61,908 bases of DNA, taken from NCBI GenBank assembly GCA_020343655.1, contig CP070805.1:947889-1009796 (forward strand), read 5' to 3'. The notes below the pieces were generated by a model. It ran no database searches. It saw nothing but the letters and a program-made list of their open reading frames with translations, and was not told the origin of the DNA. Below are positions 1-7,999 of this stretch, piece by piece. Every line of letters begins with the position of its first letter. The stretch's first letter is position 1. Position numbers and translations under genes: made by a program. Source of the stretch: Promethearchaeota archaeon (GTDB lineage Archaea; Asgardarchaeota; Lokiarchaeia; Sigyniarchaeales; SOKP01).

Positions 1-444
1 TTTACTCTCCAAAGAATTACATTCGTCAATCCCAACCGGACCATAGAAGAATTGTTGTCTATCATATGTTTCCAATAAAGCCAATCTATTGATTTCTTTG
101 ACGAGTAGATTAATTTTAAGATTTTTTAGAAATTTATTTGAACTTAAAGAGCCCCTTACAATAGCTTGAATTGAATTACTTTTTAAAAAGTTAAAGATAT
201 AATTTTCAGGTTCATGACATTCAACAGATTTTATTTGGGATTTAAATTTATTTGGGATTTGTTCAAAAAGGCTATTTAGGGAAGTTTTATTGCCAAAAAT
301 ATTAATCTTTGATTCGTATTCCTTTAAAAAATTCAAACACGCTTTCAAGATTTTGTGATTATGGTATTCAGAATCCCCTAAACCTATTCCAAGATCAACG
401 TTCCTTTCCTTTGCAGCTGACTCAATTTTTTGTAGTATTTCCAT
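1..444 (-). CDS. MtxX-like protein (methanogenesis marker protein 4 family), C-terminus cut by window edge
   Basis: An open frame runs from an ATG at 444 to the window edge, giving 148 residues with no stop. I see an LGIGLGD stretch near residue 18, VRGSLSS near residue 95 and GPVGIDE near residue 135. These resemble the MtxX family, which is distantly related to phosphate acetyl/butyryl transferases and was first noted in methanogens, where its role is unknown. Its true C-terminus lies outside the window. The downstream neighbour on the same strand is unrelated by its look. The family assignment is from memory of motifs and is moderate; a generic phosphotransacetylase-like protein is the alternative. 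Confidence 0.55.
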   Translation of the reverse strand, partial: MEILQKIESAAKERNVDLGIGLGDSEYHNHKILKACLNFLKEYESKINIFGNKTSLNSLFEQIPNKFKSQIKSVECHEPENYIFNFLKSNSIQAIVRGSLSSNKFLKNLKINLLVKEINRLALLETYDRQQFFYGPVGIDECNSLESK

Positions 445-463
445 AGTCAATATCTATGAATAT

Positions 464-1588
464 TTAAAACATATAATAAAACATGTAAGCTATTATTATT
501 GACAGGGCATTATAAACGCCATGAGTTATAATAACCGCTATTAAATTCTCATTTCTCCAATAATATATTAAGCTTAACATTAATGAAATCGCAAAGTAGG
601 GAATAAATGACAAAAGAAATGAAATAATTAGGACAATTGGAGATTCTGAGACCATTAGAAAGATTCCTAACAAATGAATCATTGAAAATATAAATGCAGT
701 AATTAAAATACTCCATTTATTCCCTAAACTCCGGGATAATCCTTTTTGCATAAATCCTCTAAACAATATCTCTTCGGAGGTTCCTATAATTAATATCATC
801 ACTACAGATAAGAGAATCAAGCTTAAAATATCTGCTGATGAAATGATCAATTCCACATCAGTAGTTGTACTACTCAGATTCCGAACAATTTCAAACCCAA
901 AAACCATTTCTAACAAAATCTCAGTTAAAAAGGAGACAGTGGCAACTAATAATATGCCTATAACAGCAAATCCCAATCCTATTAGAATTTCTTTAATTAT
1001 TCCTTTCTTATTGAATCCTTGAAAAGTAAATCCTAATAAACCTAACCTATTTTTTAAAGTGGGATTTTGAAGAAAACTATCCACATAAAATACTGGAACT
1101 AGTATAAAAATCAATTCAAGGAATGAACTAAATATTATAAAATATGGATCAAATAGAAACTCCAAATTAAAAGAAAAATAAATTATAAGAGCAAATAATC
1201 CTGCAGCTAAAAAATACATTAAAAAATAAGCACCTAAGGGCACCCCAATGGAAGTCATTGTCCCCCATAATTCAAAATTTTTTGTATCAACTATTTCTTC
1301 ATCAGAAATTTTCTTAGGTCCTAAAAAAATCGAAGGTGTCAGAGGTTGGGGATATTGTGTCTGTTGAACATAAGGATTTATTACTTTTTTTGGCTGTAAT
1401 CTATTATATTTTTTAAGATAATCAAGGTTAGTTCCGCATTTTAGGCAATATTTTAGGCTTTGAATTTTTGGAATTTTATTCCCACAAACGGGACAAAAGA
1501 ACCACGAGAGTTCATCTATTTCTTTTTTATTTTTAGAATTAGTATTTTTTTCTTTTTCATTAAGATTGTGAGCTTCTTTGTCATTCAT
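464..1588 (-). CDS. CPBP-family intramembrane metalloprotease with N-terminal zinc ribbon
   Basis: The N-terminus carries two CxxC-type pairs (FFCPVCG, then KYCLKCG), a zinc ribbon in the cytosol. About eight hydrophobic segments follow. The protease core is visible as EEILFRG near residue 272, then FSMIHL and ITHGVYN, which match the EExxxR, FxxxH and HxxxN motifs of CPBP (CAAX protease and bacteriocin-processing) enzymes. The frame is open to 1636, but the first ATG that begins a soluble N-terminus (MNDKE) is at 1588, and the extra upstream residues look like translated leader. Substrate is unknown; CPBP proteins process prenylated proteins or act in signalling. The zinc ribbon suggests regulation or substrate recruitment, which is inference. 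Confidence 0.8.
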   Translation of the reverse strand: MNDKEAHNLNEKEKNTNSKNKKEIDELSWFFCPVCGNKIPKIQSLKYCLKCGTNLDYLKKYNRLQPKKVINPYVQQTQYPQPLTPSIFLGPKKISDEEIVDTKNFELWGTMTSIGVPLGAYFLMYFLAAGLFALIIYFSFNLEFLFDPYFIIFSSFLELIFILVPVFYVDSFLQNPTLKNRLGLLGFTFQGFNKKGIIKEILIGLGFAVIGILLVATVSFLTEILLEMVFGFEIVRNLSSTTTDVELIISSADILSLILLSVVMILIIGTSEEILFRGFMQKGLSRSLGNKWSILITAFIFSMIHLLGIFLMVSESPIVLIISFLLSFIPYFAISLMLSLIYYWRNENLIAVIITHGVYNALSIIIAYMFYYMF

Positions 1589-1676
1589 TATTAAATTACA
1601 AAAATAAATTAAATTAATAAAAATTTTACATTTCAAATTTAAAGAAATTCAATAACTCAGATCTTTATTTTGATCT

Positions 1677-3593
1677 TTAAATAACGCTTCTAACGCCCAT
1701 TAAAACTCTGGAAACTTCGAATCCATTATTGAAAATATTATTATATTGTTTTAGATATTGACTGTGTATATAATCTTCTTTAGCTTCCTCAACTGTTAAT
1801 TTAAGTTTTGTTGAAGGCATCCAGAAGGTTTTATTGATATGTTGATATTCAACCATAACCATATACAGGAATATACCGCTTTTTTTTGGAATTAATTTTG
1901 TTTTTATTATTCTTCTTTCATTAGCTTTTAATTTCTTTATACTTGTATACTTTAGTTTTGATTGAAATGAGTTTGGCATAAAGAAATAAATCTTAATGTC
2001 CTTAATATCAGTTAAATTAGGATTCTCTATTATGAATTTTATAACTTCAGAATTATTAACTTTTAGTTTATTATTCTGTACTTTAATATCTATGAAAAGT
2101 GGATATGGCAAAGCTATTTTATCTAAATTAAAGCTTAAATCAATGAGCTTTTGAAGATTAGGCTTTAATTCTAAACTAAACTGATTTCTTTGTTCTTCTA
2201 ATGACAAGACTTTTTTCCTTCTAATTTCCTGAAATTCTCTTAACATATGATTAACATAATTTAAGATGTGTTTATCAAATTCTGAATGTTTTCCCGAAAT
2301 AAGCGAAATTAGTTTTTTATAATAATCTGATTCAAGATCTCTAATTAAAGGTTTTGTTAAGATATTATTTATGAATTTTTTTAATAGATCATCTAAATAG
2401 ATTAAATCTTTATGTTCAATTTCGAATCTTTCAATAATATTTTCATTAAAAAGATTATGATGCAAAAAATCACTTAAGGTATTTAAGACTTCAATAGATT
2501 CAGAATTATATGTATCAAAGGCTTTTATTATCATGTTTTCCAGTAAATCGTTGAATTTTTCAACATTTTTATTCTTAACGTTTATAAACTCAGAACGATA
2601 TGATTCAAGATATTTAATTAATTTACCTGAATGTAATTTTAAAAGATTTCTTTGATATTTTTGATATTTTTCAGAGATATCTTTAATCCATTTACTTACA
2701 CTGGTTAACTTTTCAACACTTTCGTCAGTATTAAATATAATATCTACTTCTGGAGGCTCTGTGGATGAAAATGGGTTATCTACCTTAACTTTTTCAAGCA
2801 AAATAGAAGTATCGCGTTCCAACTGATATATTCTTTCAATTTGTGTGTATAAATTATATACTAAGATACTATATTCTTTAATTCTGTTTAATTTATTTAT
2901 TAAATTCTCTAATTTTTTTGAAAAATATTTTGGATTTTTATTCAATATTCCCTTTAATATTACTGTAAATTCAGCAAGAATTATGTATACATCCTTCATC
3001 TGGTTAGTTTTGATGGAATTATCTTCAAATTGAGTAATATTATAATAATCTACGATATTTTGATAATTTTTCGCAGCTAAATCATAATATCTACTACAAT
3101 CCTCAAGATAGTATGAAATTTTTGCTAAATAACTATAATACAACCCCAATAGTGATTTATTGATTATAAAAGAGGTATCTCTATATTCTCGAAATTCTTT
3201 TTTAATTTTATCATTAGTTATATGAGTTAATAAGTATTTTTCAATGATGATCTCAAAATTACCCGCAGAGCGAATTAAATTGAATAATTTTAATGGATCA
3301 ATATTAATATCGTCCAATTTTGTAATAATTAAGTGTCTATATTCTTTAAATTCGAAATTTAACTTATGATAAAAAGATTTTATAGAGGATTTTCTTCTTT
3401 CCAGTTCCTCATCTTTTACTTCTTTTTCGTGTTTCATTGATGTAAGATTCAATATCTCTGCCAGATAATATTTAAAAGAATAAATTGATTCCATATAAAA
3501 AGTTTTAGCCCCACAATAAGGACACTTAGCTATAGAGCCCTTTATAATGGCTAAGGAACTCCCACATTTTTTACATGGTAAGTGAGATATCAT
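1677..3593 (-). CDS. Zinc-ribbon, long helical protein with C-terminal beta-sandwich-like domain, unknown function
   Basis: I do not recognise this 638-residue protein. Residues 7-30 form a zinc ribbon (PCKKCG then KCPYCG). Residues about 35-480 are almost entirely helical and charged, with few prolines, and could form coiled coils or helical repeats. The last 130 residues change character: alternating strands with a VKFIIENPNLTDIKDIKIYF stretch, resembling an immunoglobulin-like or CARDB/appendage-type beta-sandwich. There is no signal peptide or membrane span, so it should be cytosolic. It starts 41 bases upstream of the protease frame end and 190 bases from GluRS. Some Asgard archaea encode such ribbon-coiled-coil-sandwich proteins; a scaffold or adaptor role is a guess. 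Confidence 0.6.
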   Translation of the reverse strand: MISHLPCKKCGSSLAIIKGSIAKCPYCGAKTFYMESIYSFKYYLAEILNLTSMKHEKEVKDEELERRKSSIKSFYHKLNFEFKEYRHLIITKLDDINIDPLKLFNLIRSAGNFEIIIEKYLLTHITNDKIKKEFREYRDTSFIINKSLLGLYYSYLAKISYYLEDCSRYYDLAAKNYQNIVDYYNITQFEDNSIKTNQMKDVYIILAEFTVILKGILNKNPKYFSKKLENLINKLNRIKEYSILVYNLYTQIERIYQLERDTSILLEKVKVDNPFSSTEPPEVDIIFNTDESVEKLTSVSKWIKDISEKYQKYQRNLLKLHSGKLIKYLESYRSEFINVKNKNVEKFNDLLENMIIKAFDTYNSESIEVLNTLSDFLHHNLFNENIIERFEIEHKDLIYLDDLLKKFINNILTKPLIRDLESDYYKKLISLISGKHSEFDKHILNYVNHMLREFQEIRRKKVLSLEEQRNQFSLELKPNLQKLIDLSFNLDKIALPYPLFIDIKVQNNKLKVNNSEVIKFIIENPNLTDIKDIKIYFFMPNSFQSKLKYTSIKKLKANERRIIKTKLIPKKSGIFLYMVMVEYQHINKTFWMPSTKLKLTVEEAKEDYIHSQYLKQYNNIFNNGFEVSRVLMGVRSVI

Positions 3594-3784
3594 ATTGAGT
3601 ATCCAAAAAGAAATTAATTCATTATTATTCTTACAGAGTTATAAATTGCTAATTAATTATTAAAATTTTATCCTTCAAATTCACAATTTCATAATATTTT
3701 GATTTATCATTTGAAATTTGTTATTAAATTAATTAAATTTTTAAAGTAGAAAATGGTTATTTTAAATCCAATTAAAAGAAAGAA

Positions 3785-5545
3785 TTAATGTGTAAAGTAG
3801 CAAAAAAGATGATTGTGTTCGAGCTTAATTGAGTGAACGAATCCGTATCGCTCGAATTGGATTGTTTGATTCATTGGTATATTTAGAAGATTGATTTCAC
3901 CATTCCCATTCGATATAGAGCCATCAGGTTTTACAATTGAAACCTCCAAGTTTTCATCCTTAGGTACCCATTGAATAATTGAAAAATTTCGATTTAATTC
4001 CTTACTATGGAAACTAGCTTCAATTCGTTTTTCATTAAGATTAATAGATTCAATTTTAACATTTAGTAAATCTTTTAATCGGATTACTTGACCTTTTATA
4101 AATTTTTTCGCATCAGATGAAGCTATCAATAAATTTAATTTGTTATCCTCTGCAATACAAGTTATTTTTCTTTTCCCTTTTTTCGGGTTTGACGGATGTA
4201 AGAAAGGTTCAGAAATTAATTTCTTAGAAGGAACATTAGTAATGGTAAGTGATATTGGATCTTCTACAAAAAAGTATCGATTAGAAATTCCATCTATAAT
4301 ATCTTGATTTTTCGCGTATAACCAATTTACTGAGAAATTAATTCCTGTTAAAGACATACCAAGAGCTAAAAGTGTTTCTTTTAATGCTTCTGGTCTTATA
4401 CCCCTTTTTTTAAGGGATTGTAAACTCCAAGTTCGAGGATCGTCCCAACCTTTATATATACCTTTTTGAATATTATTTCTGGCTTCAGTTTTACTTAATT
4501 TCATACCAGTAAAATTGATTCTTCCGTAATGTAAGAATTCAGCTTTTTTCCATTTAAAATGATCCCATATAAATTGTTCTATGAAATCTTCCTTTATCAA
4601 ATCAACTCCTCTAAGGATATGTGTAACTCCAATAAGATAATCATCAATTGCCCATGAAAATTCTAACATTGGCCATATAATGTATTTGTAACCAACTCTG
4701 GGATGCTCTGCTTCAGATATCCTCATAATAATTTGATCTCTCAGAGCAGGATCTTTTTGATCCATACCTGTTTTTAATCTTACTACAGCATCACCTTCAT
4801 GATATTTTCCATTGAGCATTGCCTTCCATTCTTCTAAATTCGTTTCAATAGAATGATTTCTATGAGGGCATCCTATTTTTTGTCTCTTAAATTTATCCCT
4901 AAATTCATCAGCGGGACAAAAGCAAACATAAGCAATATTATCTTTAATCAGTTTTTCACAATATTCATAAAAAATTTCTAACCTATCGCTTTTATAATAG
5001 ATTTTGCTATATTCTATACCTAACCATTCTAAACCTTCTTTAATTAAATCATAGGCTTCTGGTAAAACAAATTTTGCTTTAGGGCTGTCCCTTAATGATT
5101 TAGGACTTCCAATTGTATCATCATAGAACAAAATAAGTTCTCCATTATGCTTTTTTACATATTCATTGTTTAATATAACCATTCTGGCGTTCCCTATATG
5201 TAATGCACCGCTCGGATAGGGTGCTAAGCGCATAACAACCTTTTCATATTTAGAAAGATTAGGTAATTCTGGTAATTCTTTTTTTTCCTCTATAGTTTCT
5301 ATTACATCTAATGCATGAGGATCCAACCGTAATAATTTTTCTGTTTGTTCCTTTAAATCCAATTTTAAAATTTCGTCTATAATCTGATTCAAAATAGGAA
5401 GAACAGTTTTAGCTTGAGGCTTTAAATCAGGTCTAGTAGCCATAAGTTTTCCCATTATGGCTTTTTTATTTGGTTTCCCATTAAATTTAACTGCGTTTTT
5501 TAATCCACTCAGCCAAAGTATCTTTCTTATTTCTTCATTATTCAT
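3785..5545 (-). CDS. gltX: Glutamate--tRNA ligase, archaeal type
   Basis: Charges tRNA-Glu with glutamate in the cytosol. After an archaeal-type N-terminal extension of about 100 residues, the class I core begins with RLAPYPSGALHIGNAR, where the HIGH motif reads HIGN. The KMSKS loop appears as MKLSKTE. A C/H-rich knob (CFCPADEF then CPHRNHS) lies between them and may bind zinc. The C-terminus is the beta-barrel anticodon-binding region shared by archaeal GluRS and GlnRS. Length (586) fits the family. Residues usually seen as RFEDTD near the active site read FYDDTIG here. The assignment is firm for the GlxRS family; strict glutamate specificity is inferred from the archaeal context. Confidence 0.93.
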   Translation of the reverse strand: MNNEEIRKILWLSGLKNAVKFNGKPNKKAIMGKLMATRPDLKPQAKTVLPILNQIIDEILKLDLKEQTEKLLRLDPHALDVIETIEEKKELPELPNLSKYEKVVMRLAPYPSGALHIGNARMVILNNEYVKKHNGELILFYDDTIGSPKSLRDSPKAKFVLPEAYDLIKEGLEWLGIEYSKIYYKSDRLEIFYEYCEKLIKDNIAYVCFCPADEFRDKFKRQKIGCPHRNHSIETNLEEWKAMLNGKYHEGDAVVRLKTGMDQKDPALRDQIIMRISEAEHPRVGYKYIIWPMLEFSWAIDDYLIGVTHILRGVDLIKEDFIEQFIWDHFKWKKAEFLHYGRINFTGMKLSKTEARNNIQKGIYKGWDDPRTWSLQSLKKRGIRPEALKETLLALGMSLTGINFSVNWLYAKNQDIIDGISNRYFFVEDPISLTITNVPSKKLISEPFLHPSNPKKGKRKITCIAEDNKLNLLIASSDAKKFIKGQVIRLKDLLNVKIESINLNEKRIEASFHSKELNRNFSIIQWVPKDENLEVSIVKPDGSISNGNGEINLLNIPMNQTIQFERYGFVHSIKLEHNHLFCYFTH

Positions 5546-5635
5546 TTAATTTTTACAACTAATTTATTAACTTTAGATAAAATTTCAGAATATTATAAAT
5601 ATAAATGGCTCATACAAAAAAAAAAATTACTAAGT

Positions 5636-6916
5636 TTATTTTCTTTGCAATTCTTCCATTTTAGATTCTAATTCAAATATGCCATTCCTCAATATATTTT
5701 TTGCGATAAATGAAGGTTCTTCTGCTACCTTTTGAGTTAAGATCTTTGATTTTAAAGAATATGCCTCTAAAAGTGTAGTTTTCTTACCTGAGAATGATCC
5801 TTTAATTACAATATCAAGAATATGCAAAGCCAATTGAGATTTCCCTTCTTTATATAGTGTTTTGGCATGATTAAGATATTGTTCTTCGTTGTTAATTTCT
5901 AAATATTCTTTCGCAATCTCATTAGATTTAGCTGGGAAAAGATCAGTTGGATTTCCTGTGGTATACCAACCATGAAAGAGCCTATAGACCGCATGTATTG
6001 CAAATCGATAACAACCATATGACGGTGTTAAGAACTTGTGATTCTTAAACTTTTCAGGATAGATTTCAAGCATCTCATGATATATTTGCTCAAACCATTT
6101 TCCCTCATTTAGTCTTTTTACAACTTCGTCATAAATAAAATTCAATACTTCTGCTCTAATTAATAAAGCTTCTTTAACATTTTTTTTACCTTCTATAAGT
6201 GGTCCATGACCAGGTACCAAGTACTCAGCATCTTTTTCTAACATTTTTTCTATGGCTATTGCCCATTGCTTTGGGTATCGTTGAACCTTAAATGGATTAC
6301 CTACATTAGGAAATGTGGGATTTGATACTAATTCTCCCGGAAATAAAACTTCTTTTTCAGGAAAATACATCCATAAGCTATCATCCGTTTCTCCTTTATC
6401 ATGATAAAGTTCAAAAGAAAAATTTCCTAATTTAAACTCATAATTATTATTTCCATGAATAATTATCGTAGGGTCAAGTGTTTCATGTGCATAAACACCC
6501 TCTTTTGGTAAATTGGATAATGAAGAAAACTGTTGTTTATTTATCCAAGCATGGTATCTGTCTAATTTTCTATATTTTTCAAATCTATTCAATATATTTT
6601 CATGAGCTATAATTTGAGGCATACTCCAACCCTTAACATTAACTTCTTTAATTATTGAAGCGTATCCAAAGCAATGATCAAAATGTCCATGAGAATAAAT
6701 AACATATTTTATTTGTTTATCTGAAAATTTTCGAATTTGATTAAAAATTCGGCGATGATAGACTCTATTTGATAAATCAAACACTACTAATCCTTCTTCC
6801 GTCTTTATCACACCAATATTAGCCCATGCTCCAATGATAAGGCAAATATCGTCAGCAAAAGTCTTAGCTGAAAAATTACCAAACCACTTTTGCATATCCT
6901 CTTCAGTTGTATTCAT
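5636..6916 (-). CDS. Metallo-beta-lactamase-fold hydrolase, alkylsulfatase-like
   Basis: The HxHxDH zinc motif reads SHGHFDHC near residue 75, followed by other MBL-fold ligands (PGHGP near residue 235). The following helical region contains YRLFHGWYTTGNPTDLFPA, close to the GWYDGNP signature of the dimerisation domain of secondary alkylsulfatases (SDS hydrolase type). The SCP2-like C-terminal domain of the full-length enzymes is absent; the protein ends at 426 residues with a helical tail. There is no signal peptide, so it is likely cytosolic. The next gene upstream on the strand lies only 23 bases away, suggesting co-transcription with the flavoprotein. The exact substrate is unknown; sulfate ester or other ester hydrolysis is the family expectation. 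Confidence 0.8.
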   Translation of the reverse strand: MNTTEEDMQKWFGNFSAKTFADDICLIIGAWANIGVIKTEEGLVVFDLSNRVYHRRIFNQIRKFSDKQIKYVIYSHGHFDHCFGYASIIKEVNVKGWSMPQIIAHENILNRFEKYRKLDRYHAWINKQQFSSLSNLPKEGVYAHETLDPTIIIHGNNNYEFKLGNFSFELYHDKGETDDSLWMYFPEKEVLFPGELVSNPTFPNVGNPFKVQRYPKQWAIAIEKMLEKDAEYLVPGHGPLIEGKKNVKEALLIRAEVLNFIYDEVVKRLNEGKWFEQIYHEMLEIYPEKFKNHKFLTPSYGCYRFAIHAVYRLFHGWYTTGNPTDLFPAKSNEIAKEYLEINNEEQYLNHAKTLYKEGKSQLALHILDIVIKGSFSGKKTTLLEAYSLKSKILTQKVAEEPSFIAKNILRNGIFELESKMEELQRK

Positions 6917-6939
6917 TGGTTTATCCTTGAAAAGAAATT

Positions 6940-7914
6940 TTATGAATTATAAAGGTTTTGTACGATCTCATTAGTTTCCTTCATAATTCGTTCAATTAAT
7001 TCTTTAACTGTTGGTATGTCATGAATAAGTCCTACACCTTGGCCAACAGAAATGACACCTGCAGTTAAATCTCCCTCATCATACATAATTTTTGATTTTG
7101 CTCCGGCGGCAGCATTAAATATCTCCATTTGGTCGCTTTTTGAAGTTTCAAGCTCGAGAACTTTTTTTGCTGCTTGATTGTCCCATACACGATGAGTGGC
7201 ATTAAGTGATCGCATTATAATTGTTGTATCGTAGATTGAAGCAGTTACAAGGGCTTGCTTTAAATTGTCATGAATGGGACATTCTTGTGTAGTTAGAAGA
7301 CGTGTACCTATTAATGCAGCTTCTGCTCCTAACGCTAAAACAGCGGCTACACCTCTTCCATCTGATATTCCTCCTCCAGCAACAACTGGGATATCTAAAG
7401 CATCAACGGTGGCAGGTGTTAATACGAGTGTTCCAATATCATAACGTCCTGTAGCACCACCATTCTCCCATCCAACTACCTCCACAATATCAGCTCCTAA
7501 TGAAGCTGCTTTCAACGCATATCTCACACCTGCACATTTGTGTATCCAAAGGACCTGATGATCTTTAAACAGAGGAATATATTTATCAGGTGCTTGATGA
7601 CCAGATGTCTCGATAATCTTAATTCCCTCATCTAACATTACTTTTACGTGGTCAATCTGTTTAATTGGTTTTAACATAGGGAATAAATTTACATTTACTG
7701 CGATTGGTTTATCTGTTAAAGATTTAAGCTCTATAAGTGCTTCTCGTAAATCTTCTGGTGTTCTGTACATCACAGAAGCCATAATTCCAAGTCCTCCTGC
7801 ATTTGAACAAGCAGCTGCAAAAGAAGGAAAACTTATATTCATCATATTTCCGCAAAAAATAGGGTATTTTATACCCAGCATCTCTGTTACTTTTGTCTTT
7901 ATCATATTTGTCAC
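6940..7914 (-). CDS. Nitronate monooxygenase / FabK-like FMN enzyme
   Basis: A TIM-barrel flavoprotein of the 2-nitropropane dioxygenase family. It begins with the usual KYPIFCGNMMNI entry strand, has the SNAGGLGIMA turn near residue 40, the EVVGWENGGATG segment, and the FMN-phosphate loop PVVAGGGISDGRGVAAVLALG then AALIGTRLL. The length of 324 matches the family. Members oxidise alkyl nitronates or reduce enoyl-ACP (FabK). Archaea lack fatty-acid synthase, so nitronate or another enone is more likely here. An ATG at 7905 is an alternative start. It precedes the metallo-beta-lactamase-fold gene by 23 bases and is divergent from the PHP-domain gene at 8000. Confidence 0.85.
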   Translation of the reverse strand: MTNMIKTKVTEMLGIKYPIFCGNMMNISFPSFAAACSNAGGLGIMASVMYRTPEDLREALIELKSLTDKPIAVNVNLFPMLKPIKQIDHVKVMLDEGIKIIETSGHQAPDKYIPLFKDHQVLWIHKCAGVRYALKAASLGADIVEVVGWENGGATGRYDIGTLVLTPATVDALDIPVVAGGGISDGRGVAAVLALGAEAALIGTRLLTTQECPIHDNLKQALVTASIYDTTIIMRSLNATHRVWDNQAAKKVLELETSKSDQMEIFNAAAGAKSKIMYDEGDLTAGVISVGQGVGLIHDIPTVKELIERIMKETNEIVQNLYNS

Positions 7915-7999
7915 ATTAAACCTTTGTAATTTATAATCTTTTAATTAGTTTTAATTCGATATATTATTAAAAATTATAAATTTGTGGATTTTTCAATTC

